64,000 nucleotides of DNA from Pseudomonas sp. R76 (GTDB lineage: Bacteria; Pseudomonadota; Gammaproteobacteria; Pseudomonadales; Pseudomonadaceae): NCBI RefSeq assembly GCF_009834565.1, contig NZ_CP019428.1:4588001-4652000 (forward strand). Direction: 5' to 3'. Positions 52,158-61,000 of the stretch are shown here, piece by piece. The position numbers were made by a program, and so were the translations under genes. The first letter of the stretch is position 1, and every line of letters begins with the position of its first letter. The notes under the pieces were generated by a model. It did no database searches. It saw nothing but the letters and a program-made list of their open reading frames with translations, and had not been told where the DNA came from.

Positions 52158-52180
52158 AGGAAAAATAGGGATCAGACCAG
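52158..52180. repeat. single arm of the GGGTCAGACC family
   Basis: AAAAATAGGGATCAGACCAG matches one arm of the hairpin family; no partner arm follows within 100 bases. Confidence 0.5.
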
Positions 52181-52210
52181 CCAGAAGATCGGATTGAGCT
52201 TTTCATTCAC

Positions 52211-52311
52211 TTATACAAAAGTTTCATAGATCATGTTTGGGTCATCGTTGAGAATCAAATACACTCGACCCATCAGCCGTACCGCCATGCGATACTTGCC
52301 TTCCGCTCGTA
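52211..52311 (-). pseudogene. decayed toxin C-terminal fragment A
   Basis: Reading leftward from about 52311, an open frame encodes RAEGKYRMAVRLMGRVYLIL and NDDPNMIYETFV before a TAA at 52211. It looks like the end of a CdiA/Rhs-type toxin tip. No start codon or secretion part is present; a hairpin element begins exactly where the fragment ends upstream. Confidence 0.5.
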
Positions 52312-52397
52312 AAAATAGCGGTCAGACCACGCTTATTAGCAAAGTTTAATCAAGCCTCACCTCTTCATCTTAGAATGGTGGTCTGACCCCGCTTTAC
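52312..52397. repeat. hairpin element of the GGGTCAGACC family, copy 4 (best preserved)
   Basis: Arms AGCGGTCAGACCACGC and GTGGTCTGACCCCGCT are near-perfect inverted repeats; the inner part TTATTAGCAAAGTTTAATCA and AGCCTCA is shared with copies 1 and 5. Confidence 0.8.
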
Positions 52398-52482
52398 TAC
52401 AGCAAATATATCAACAGCAGTCGTATTCGTACCAAGCCCGCTAACTGTTGCTTTTGCACCATTCAACTCCTCAATGCTGGCA
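52398..52482 (-). pseudogene. decayed toxin fragment B, overlapping the PoNi-like gene end
   Basis: In a frame different from the PoNi-like gene, the sequence reads EELNGAKATVSGLGTNTTAV and DIFAVVK. It begins inside the last codons of the upstream gene and runs into the hairpin at 52397. It may be the central part of an old toxin tip, perhaps of the same toxin as fragment A, now split by the hairpin element. Confidence 0.4.
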
Positions 52483-53461
52483 ACGACAACACTTCATCGT
52501 ACTGTGGCCAGTCTTCCCTCGCGCGTTTGAGCACACCTTGCATCAACTCGTCCAACTCAGGCACTGGCTGCTCGGGCGGCAATTGATCAAAGGGCGCGGC
52601 CAGCAGCGGATGATCAATCTTCTGCGGATTGGCTAAACCTTCCCACTGGCGCAGGCGCAGGATATAGAGAATTTCCACCGGCACGCGCTCCAAGTGCCAG
52701 TCCTGATTGAAGTCATAGGCATTCTTCTGGCTCTCTTTGCCGGTTTGCCAAGTGTGGCGGTCACACGCGGCCAACAGGCAGGGCATCAGGTCGTCGGGGC
52801 TGGGAGTGCGCCACTTGGCGAACAAGGCTTCGTAGATGGGTTCGTCGTAAGCATAAGTAGGCCATTGATGCGAGACATCGCCCACCCAATCGGCAAACAC
52901 ACGCAGCATAAAGGCTTGGGCGCGGCGGTGCTCCTCTTCATACTCGATGACCAGTTGATGACCACGGTTGAGCGCCGCATGGGTCAAATAGCCTTGGTGG
53001 ATGACAGCTTCCTTCCAGCCCAGAATCGCCATGGCGGCCATCATGTTGGAAGCGGTTTGGATGCTGTAGTTTTGTTGGCGTCTGTCATTACCTACAGCTT
53101 TAGCCAAAACGTCAAACTGCCCCGCCCAAAAAAACAACTGCCAAATGCCTACTTGGTAGTAACGCATCCAGTGTGCCAATTCGGAAAGCCATCGCGGGTT
53201 TCCCGTTGCAGTGGCAAGTACTTTGTGAGCCCTTGTCACCGACATCCATTCTGCACGAGCATCTGTCGCATTGTTTCTGTTTGGAACCATCATTGAACGC
53301 TTCGGCGAAGCATCCTCGCGAGTAACGTACTCGCGAATACCGGCTATCTCATATTCATCCGAGACATGTGGCCCCTTGGCTATGCGCCCCAGCACACTTT
53401 TGTAAGAAGGCCATTTCGGGTTTACGCCCCAGCGCTCGCACTGAATTATTTCTTGGACCAT
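52463..53461 (-). CDS. PoNi-like immunity protein (DUF1910/DUF1911)
   Basis: This 332-residue soluble protein resembles PoNi immunity proteins, which protect against PoNe-type DNases of polymorphic toxins. Typical parts are YYQVGIWQLFFWAGQFDVLA (about 105-125), GWKEAVIHQGYLTHAALNRG and LERVPVEILYILRLRQWEGL near 280. It is an all-helical family. The matching PoNe toxin is absent from the window. The ATG at 53461 was chosen as the first in frame. Its 3' end overlaps decayed toxin fragment B, and hairpin elements lie on both sides. Confidence 0.78.
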   Translation of the reverse strand: MVQEIIQCERWGVNPKWPSYKSVLGRIAKGPHVSDEYEIAGIREYVTREDASPKRSMMVPNRNNATDARAEWMSVTRAHKVLATATGNPRWLSELAHWMRYYQVGIWQLFFWAGQFDVLAKAVGNDRRQQNYSIQTASNMMAAMAILGWKEAVIHQGYLTHAALNRGHQLVIEYEEEHRRAQAFMLRVFADWVGDVSHQWPTYAYDEPIYEALFAKWRTPSPDDLMPCLLAACDRHTWQTGKESQKNAYDFNQDWHLERVPVEILYILRLRQWEGLANPQKIDHPLLAAPFDQLPPEQPVPELDELMQGVLKRAREDWPQYDEVLSLPALRS

Positions 53462-53535
53462 GGTTCCACCTTAAATTCTGCAACACCTGTTTTACCGGGG
53501 GCGGGAACACCAAGATTGACTGTGACACCTTGTGT

Positions 53536-53628
53536 AAATATGGGTCAAACCACTCTTATTAGCAAAGTTCAATTAAGCCTCAACCCCCCCACATCTTCAT
53601 CTTAAAACGGTGGACTGGCCCCGTTTAA
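53536..53628. repeat. hairpin element of the GGGTCAGACC family, copy 5
   Basis: AAATATGGGTCAAACCACTC and ACGGTGGACTGGCCCCGTTT are imperfect inverted arms, and the inner TTATTAGCAAAGTTCAATTA matches copies 1 and 4 closely. It lies between the PoNi-like gene and the broken immunity gene. Confidence 0.75.
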
Positions 53629-53682
53629 TTCCTTTTTCTCTGACTCTGTTTTTTATTCAAACAACCCACAGACAGTATAAGA

Positions 53683-54293
53683 TTAGAGTGCACGGCCTAA
53701 AATTTCTTGGAAGTCATCGGTCAAGTTACTAAGCTCTATATCGGGATTAAGCATCATTAACTGGCTCGCGGTAACATTTAGCGATGCAAACACCTCTTCA
53801 AGTACGACTGAATCAATATTTTTTTCGTAACACCCCTCAACTAAACTTTTATAAGCTGCAATGCCTCCCACAAAAAAACCTAGCAACGGATACTCTTTCA
53901 GCCCATCCGGCGAAGCGCACCAGGATGATTGATTGACCTCTCGCCAAAAAAACAAACTTGCATTATCCGTAGAGAACGCTGGCTCAACTTTAAATTGCTG
54001 AAACACCGCAGGCATAGTCTTCAAACACTTAGACACATCAGATAGAGGAGAACCACATATCACCTTCCCTGCAACACCTGCACTGGTAAAGTGCAAAAAT
54101 ACTCAGCCCCCGAACCGTCTCTCATTGAGCCCATCATTTCCTTCCCTTCACCGTCCCAATTACAGTTGAATGAGAAATATCTATACTCCCACTCGGGCAT
54201 GATGATGGCGTCCAACAAAGCCAACCCCTGAGCCACATGTTTAACACGCTCAACTGAAGGCAATTCATCAATATTTCGAATCGAATTATTCAT
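53683..54293 (-). pseudogene. immunity-type gene with a one-base frameshift
   Basis: The first frame runs from the ATG at 54293 (MNNSIRNIDELPSVERVKHV) to GSMRDGSGAEYF and then out of frame to a stop at 54060. The second frame continues LHFTSAGVAGKVICGSPLSD to 53683. The break is at a run of five Ts near 54093; a sixth T would restore GAEYFLHFTSAGVAG. The joined protein would have about 203 residues, acidic and soluble, of unknown family. The T-run is also a -1 slippage site, so low-level full-length product is possible. Its AGGTGA ribosome-binding site overlaps the stop of a decayed toxin tip 6 bases upstream, as in a toxin-immunity pair. Confidence 0.72.
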
Positions 54294-54299
54294 CTAGGC

Positions 54300-54561
54300 T
54301 CACCTACTCGTCAGACTTAGTTTTACTTTATTGTCGAGATAGAATCTGAAGATTTGAGCTGCAATTTGTACCACCACAATCTTTTGGCTTCTATGAGACG
54401 GAGCATCATCAGGAAAGACAGTAATAAACCACCACGCGTTCCCGTGACCGTCGCATTTGTCCCCCTGAGTCCCTTGGCATAATCTAAATCAATAATATTA
54501 CCGGCAGAGTCCGCAATGAACCTGGGTGTATTTTGAGCGTTAGTGGTTGTTTTTGCCCCCC
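54300..54561 (-). pseudogene. decayed toxin C-terminal fragment C with frameshift
   Basis: Reading leftward, one frame gives GAKTTTNAQNTPRFIADSAG and NIIDLDYAKG; PRFIADSAGNIID is a string common before the tips of Rhs and other polymorphic toxins. After a shift near 54478, another frame gives GDKCDGHGNAWWFITVFPDD, APSHRSQKIVVVQIAAQIFR and a stop at 54300. One lost base near AAGGGACT would join them. It lacks any upstream toxin body, and the next gene leftward is its likely immunity partner, itself frameshifted. Confidence 0.62.
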
Positions 54562-54581
54562 TATAAATGCAACGCTAACAA

Positions 54582-55031
54582 TCAGCCCACCGCACGCCTT
54601 TCAACTAACGACTTGACGTACCTCAACCGTTCGAAGATAAAATCAGAAAAACTTGACGCTAAAACATCAACCTCATCCAACTCAGAGCTAATCTCTACGA
54701 TCTGCCAATTATTTTTTGCATCGAAAGCATACAGCACATCACTCGAATTCCCACCGAACACATAAAAGCCCTCATAGCCCTCAACTTCTCGACCGCATAC
54801 AGTTGAATACTTCTCCGGACCATCATCGAGATGAAATGCCGCATCTAATTCTCCGAAACCAAACTCAGCAAGAAACTCCAGATAGTCAGCCGGGGCGTGC
54901 TGTCGATCTGATTCATCAACATTGCTTAACGTGGCACTCGTGTCTGTTATGCGATAGCCGTAATTGCCCTCGTATTCTGTTGAGGACGTTACAGCTTCAA
55001 CCAACGCTTTTAACTCTTCTTTATTTTTCAT
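54582..55031 (-). CDS. cdiI: SUKH/SMI1-KNR4-type immunity protein (CdiI)
   Basis: This 149-residue acidic protein has the SUKH pattern, with APADYLEFLAEFGFGELDAA near residue 45-65 and later FYVFGGNSSDVLYAFDAKN, then FSDFIFERLRYVKSLV. SUKH proteins are common immunity partners of nuclease toxins. It starts 2 bases after the cdiA stop (ATG at 55031; a GTG at 55037 overlaps that stop), so it is the cognate immunity gene, co-translated with the toxin. It should bind the HNH-like C-terminal domain of the CdiA in the same strain. Confidence 0.85.
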   Translation of the reverse strand: MKNKEELKALVEAVTSSTEYEGNYGYRITDTSATLSNVDESDRQHAPADYLEFLAEFGFGELDAAFHLDDGPEKYSTVCGREVEGYEGFYVFGGNSSDVLYAFDAKNNWQIVEISSELDEVDVLASSFSDFIFERLRYVKSLVERRAVG

Positions 55032-55033
55032 AA

Positions 55034-58000
55034 TCACTTACCAAATATTTTTTCCGCTGGCCCTTGAGCCCTGTGAATACCACCTTGGTGCTCCACGCCT
55101 CTCATCGCAGGTGTAATATTCCACCACTCTGCCTTACCACCAAATTTATTCTCTATAACATGATGAGCATCGTAATTTCTAGTAGCCTGATTTCCATATT
55201 TATCAATGTACGTTTCTTTTGGCCAGCTCGCGCCTGTATTTTTTTCCCACTCTACTCGCAGGCTTGGCAACTTACTATCAAACTCCGCCCTGTTCAGCTT
55301 CACCTCTTCTTTAGATAAACGTGAATAATTGTTCTCTCGCAGATCAGCTTTCAAAAGTTCTAACTGTTTAGGCGTGAACTGCCTACCGGTCAAATTCTGG
55401 ATGTCCGTAAGATATGACTTTGCATCCTTGGCCAACTGAGTGCTAAGAAGTCCTGTCGCGTTCTCACCATTTTGAACAGTGCCTCCTACACTATTTGAAG
55501 TGGCTTTTGCACCAAGACCAAAATCCGTAGCGCCATCAACCGCCTTACCACTAACGGTAATGGGACCCCGATCGTAGCCTGCCGGAAGATTGTTGCTGTA
55601 TTCCCCCTTGGTCCATGGTAACGCAGTGTTTGTACCTTTTGTTGCAACGGCTTCCCCTGCCTCTTTCGCGCCCGCCTTTTCCCCCACCAGTAGAAGAGAT
55701 TTACCTTCAGCCAACTTGGCGGCACCCTTGAACAGCGCAATTTCTATCGCCGCCCGCGCTGCCGCCGTCCCATAATCACGGATGGGATTAACGTCGCCGG
55801 GGTAGGTATTCATACTGAACGAGGCGAGTACTTTGCTCCCCTGCGTGTATTCATAAGGCGTTAGCAGTGCGCCCGTTGCCTGCATACCATCGTGGAAAGA
55901 GAGCGCGCCGCCCAAACCAGAAAGTGCAGGTGCAGCACAACCCACGACGGTCACGCAGGCAGGTGCCGTTAGAATTGCGCCGCCGAATCCGCCTGCAGCC
56001 CCCATTGCCCCCAGAATCGCGCGGCTCGCATTGCCAGAGCGGGTAAGTGCCTCGTCATTCTTCAACAGCTTGTCGTTGGCTTTATCCCACCGGCCGTACT
56101 CATCAAAAGCACCTGTTGCCAACAGTTGTTTCTGAGCATCTTTAAAGGCGCCGCCATCCAACTCAAGGTCACGGATGGCTTTGTAGTTTGGATCTTCTGT
56201 CGGAACGGAAGCACTGCAGTGCACCAAGGCACATGCCGCCGCCTTCAGTTTGTAAGCATTGGCCGGATCGTCTTTCTGCAACTCCTCAAGCGCCATTGTT
56301 TCTTTCTGGTGCAGTTGGCGGTTGTACTGATCCGCCATTTGCGAGACCCACGACGCTTTGTTGACATCGCCTCCGGCCAGCCCCGCTGCGGTCAGACCGA
56401 CCACTTGTGCGAACGCCTGTCTCAACTCCGGTTGCTTATCAAAGGTATCGTTCAGGACCTGCGCCATTGCCTGGCTTGCCCCCGCCGCGATAGCACCCGT
56501 CTTGAAGTCGCCGCCCGTGGCGCTGGCAACCGCGCCACCAAACAAGGCGTGCATGGTGACGCGAGCTGAGCCGCCCTCCGCCCACATCGCCATGCCAGTG
56601 GTATCACCTGCCTTCTTTGCGGCCTGCCAGTGGTCCTGGGCATAGCCGCCTACGTAGTTGAACGCCGTCGCAGCCACCACATTCCCGGCCTGCGAAACCA
56701 AGCCACCGGTAACGTTCTTGCCCAGACTGCCGCCACCCACCACTGTCTGGATGGTGCCTGCAGCCACACCTTGGGCGCCCGCGTGAACCGCAAAGCCTCC
56801 AATGCCCTCCAGGGTTTTGAGGTCAAAACCTTTGGTGAGGTTATTGAATGGCTTGGTAGTGCCTCCCAAGTTCGGATCGATGACACCCGTCGTGAAACCG
56901 GCGGCAAGGCCAGAAATCAGCGCATTTTTCAGGTTGTCACTGCTGAATGTGTCTTTAAAGGCGGCGCCGAGATTGCCTTTGTTGTTGATGACGCTCACCG
57001 CGCCGGTGCCCGCCAAGGAAGTGAGCATGCCGGTTGCGATCACGTTACCCCACCCCGCTGCCGCTGCCGTTGCAGCTGTAGCTACGGTGGCGGCGGTGGT
57101 TGCGGTTGCCGCAGTCGCCGTGGTCGCAGCCGCGCCAGCCGCCATCGCCGAGCCCGGTGCTGCACCGGCCAGAGAAGCCACACCGGCACTTGCAGTGCCT
57201 GCCGTCAACACAGTCACGATAATAATGATCGCCAGCATCGCCCCCTGCCCAAGGCTGGAGTTGCTGTACTTATACGAGTCGTGTGTTTCCTTGATCAGCT
57301 TCCAGTCAACATCGCCACGCTTCTCAGCATCCTTCAACCAGGCCATCTGCGGGTCGGCCTTCACCATCGCATCAATGGCCTGGCTGACGGTCTGTTGATT
57401 GACCTGTTTGACATCGATATGCAGACCATCAACGGCCTTGATCGCGATTTCACCCTTGGCAACCATCTGAGTCTGCCTGAGGGTTTCATCGGTGTTGCCT
57501 TTGCCGCTCATGCTATTCCAGGCGAGGCTGCTTTTGCTCTTGGCGTGGCTTTCCTGATCGAGATCTTTGACGCCCTCGAAGGTCACGCCACCACCGCTGG
57601 CGATGGTCAGGTCATTGCCACTGTCCAACTTGGCAGCCTGGTATTTCTGGTCGCCCTGGCTCTGAATCGTAAGGTCGCCACCGGTTTTGATTTCGCTACC
57701 GATGTTGGTGACTTTGGTCACTTCATCGCGCTGGGTTTTCTTACTGCCCCAGCTGCCCTTCTTCTTCATGTCATACAGCGAATAATCGCTGTCTTCCGCC
57801 GACAACAACCCCAGGTTGCCGCCCGCCACCAGATACGCTTCATCACCCGCACTGATACGGCTGGCAATCATCGCCAGGTCCTTACCCGCACCGAGCGAGA
57901 CATCCCCACCTGCACTCAGCGTGGTCGACACCTGGCTGACATGATCTTCCTGACGCTTTTCCTTTTTGGATTTGCTGGAGGAGTGTTCCTCATCCGCTGC

Positions 58001-61000
58001 GGACGCCAGAAACAGATCGCCGCCAGCGCTCATGTTGATGTCACGCTTCGCGTCGATCTGGCTGGCGATAGCCGTGATGTCTCGGCCTGCTTTGACGTTG
58101 ATGTCGCGACCGGCATCTACGCTGGAACCGTTTTGCGTGGCGTCGCTCGATTGCAGGCGTCTGCCCATATCGGTTGCATTGCGCTCTTCGGCGGACACCA
58201 GGCTGGCATCGCGCCCGGCCACAATTGTGGTGTCACGACCGCTGTGCAATACGCCACCCACGCTGGCAACGTCTTGGCCGGCGCTGATATCCAGGTCATT
58301 AGCCGCCTCCACCCGAGCCGCACTGTCCACATAGTCCCGATGCTGCGAATACCCCCGCCCGCTGTCGTCCCACCCGGTCACGCTGCGTTCGTTGATCACA
58401 TCGCCATTGATCGCGGTCATCGTCACGTCGCGCCCGGCAATGATGCCGCCGGCTTTGTTGACGATATTGTTACCGGCCAGCAGGTCCAGGCGATTGCCCG
58501 CTTCAATCAGCCCGCTGTTGGTCAGGTCGTTGGCGGCCTTGGCCGACAGGTTGTTGTTGGCGCGCAGGGTGCCGGCGTTGACCAGGTTTTCGCCGGCGAT
58601 CAGGTTCAGGTCATTACCGGCGATCAAGGCACCGTTCGGAGCCAGGCGGTTGTCGGCCTGGGCCAGGTACAGCAACGGCACCAGGACTTTTTCACCGTTC
58701 ACTTCGTGCTCTTCCAACCACACGATGTCGTGGGTCAAGGCGGCAACCTGTTGCGAGGTGAGGCTTACGCCCATCGACAGGTTCAGCTGCTGTTTGCTGC
58801 TGATCGCGTTGTCCATCAGGTACTTGAACAGCTTTTCGTCGGTGTTCTGGCCGTCGATAAAGCGTTGACCGGTACGCGCTTGCACCGCCTGCTGAACCAG
58901 GCGCTGTTCGTAGAGGCCATCGCCCAGGCGTTTCCAGCTCTCATCGGGGTTGTAGCCCAGGCCTTGCAGCAGGTAGTCCGAGCTCATGAATTGGGTGAGA
59001 TTGGTGAGTACCGGGTTGGTCTCGATCAGGTACTTGTGCGGTTGCGAAGACGCACGGCTGTCTGGCAGGCCCTGGACCCGGCTGAAGGTTTGGCTGGCCA
59101 ACGGCGTGGGTTGGCCCACGGCCGTTTGCGGCGCAATGGCAGCCACGTGGGTGCCGCGATCACTCACGTCGGGGCGAACGCCGCCCGCAGCGAGGTCATC
59201 GCCAGCGGTATGCACAGCCCGGGCGGCACGGTCGGCTGCCGACAGACCCGACAGGTCCACCGCAGGCTCGGAACCCTGCGCCGGGTTGCGCGCATCTATG
59301 CCCGCTACACGGGTGATGTCGCCGCCACCAGTGCGGCCGGGTTGTAAGGGCTGCCCGTCAGCGTTGCCGACAGCGTCAATCTTGATCGCGCTGGCGACGG
59401 CGTTGATTGCGCCAGCCTCACGCGCAGTCAAGGTGATTTGATGGGTACTGGCGATGACTTGGGCAGCCCCCGCCACCTGGATCGTGCGCCCCTGGTTTTC
59501 GGCCAGCGCCTGTTCACGCTTGGCCGGGTCGATACTGGCGCTGCCCAGCGCCCACGCCTGAGGCCCGCCTGGGTTACCGGCAACCTGGCCGCTGGTACCG
59601 CCGTCGCCACTCAAGCGGAACAAGCCGTTCTGCCCGCTTGGCAAGCCGAAGCCTGGCAGGGTCAAAGGGTTGACTTGGCGTTGGGCAAGGTCAGGCGGCA
59701 GCTGTGCATTCAGCACCACCACTTGGGTTTTGTTGGCGCCCACACCGGTATTCAGCGAGCGGTCACCCACCGCCAGCGCCGTTTTGAGCACGGTGATGTT
59801 GTTGATGTTTTTACTGGCGGTGAGTTGAGCGTTGCCGCCGGCCTGGATAATCGCCGGGGCGACTACTTGCGTGCCGCCTTCGACCGGTATGGGCGCATTG
59901 ATCCCCGAAAACAGCGACGGGCTGAACCGTGTCATCAACGCGGCAAACGCCGCCTCATCCACCGGCGAGCCTTGAGGGTGCGCGTTGTTATACGCCTGCA
60001 CCGCCGCGACCATCTGGTTGTACTGGCCCTTGGAGACTTTGGTAACGGCGCTGTATTCCTTGCTCCGGGTGCCGGAGCCACCGGTGGCTGCCAGGTTCTG
60101 GATGTTCTCGCCGGTGATCGACAGGTCATTGGCCGCCGACACCACGCTGTAGCGGTTGGTGAAGTTCTGGCCGGTAATCACCATGTTGCGCCCGGCGCTG
60201 AGGGTGGCCGAAGGTGAGGTTTCCTCGACCACACTTTCAACCGTGCGGCTCAGCGTCACCGCAGGCCTTCTGTCACTCCAGCCGCCGCTGCAATGTTGCG
60301 TGCAGCGAATGCCGACGCCCACCGACGTCAGCTTCTGGTTGAGCTGGAATTTCTCACGCTCGTTGACCACGTCATTGGCCGACAGCCTGAGGTCGCCCCG
60401 GCTTTCGATGCTGGCAGAAACGTTGCGCACGCTCTGTGCGGCTGTCCCGCCGGCAACACCGGCCACCGTCAGGTTGCCCAGGCTGTAGAAGTCCGAATAG
60501 TTGTTGGTCAGGCTGCCCACATTGAACGTGGCGTCCTGACCACTGAACACGAGGCCGCGCGCACCGATATCGCCCGCCACATGATCGTTGAGCAGGCTTT
60601 GCGCCGTCAGGTCCAGGTTTTGCGCCGCGCCCAGCGACCCGGTGTTGACGACGCTCCCCGCGTCGATGCGCAGGCCGCTGCCGGCGGTGAGGCGCCCGCG
60701 GTTGGTCAGCTGGCCGCCGACACCCACATGAGTGGCGCCGCCGCCTGCCAGGCTGCCGGCTTCCTTGAGGGTCATTTGCGCGGCGGTAAGGTCCAGCGTA
60801 CCGACACTGGTGATTCGACCGTTGCCTTCATAACCGCCGGCCAAGTGCACGGCCACGCTGCCGTCACTGGCAATCAAGCCATCGTTGTTCCAGTTGCCGC
60901 CGCTGCCGACCAGGCTCTGCGACGCCAGCAGCTGCCCACCTGCGGTCTGGTTCAAGGTGTTGACGTTCACCGTCAAACGGCCTGCCTGGATCACACTGCT

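Noticed and set aside
49885-53628. Repeated elements considered as a CRISPR array
   Set aside because: The spacing is irregular and large, the copies are inverted-repeat hairpins with variable cores, and no cas gene is present.
56630-59347. 905-codon plus-strand frame opposite the second cdiA repeat region
   Set aside because: Antisense shadow of cdiA with low-complexity translation.
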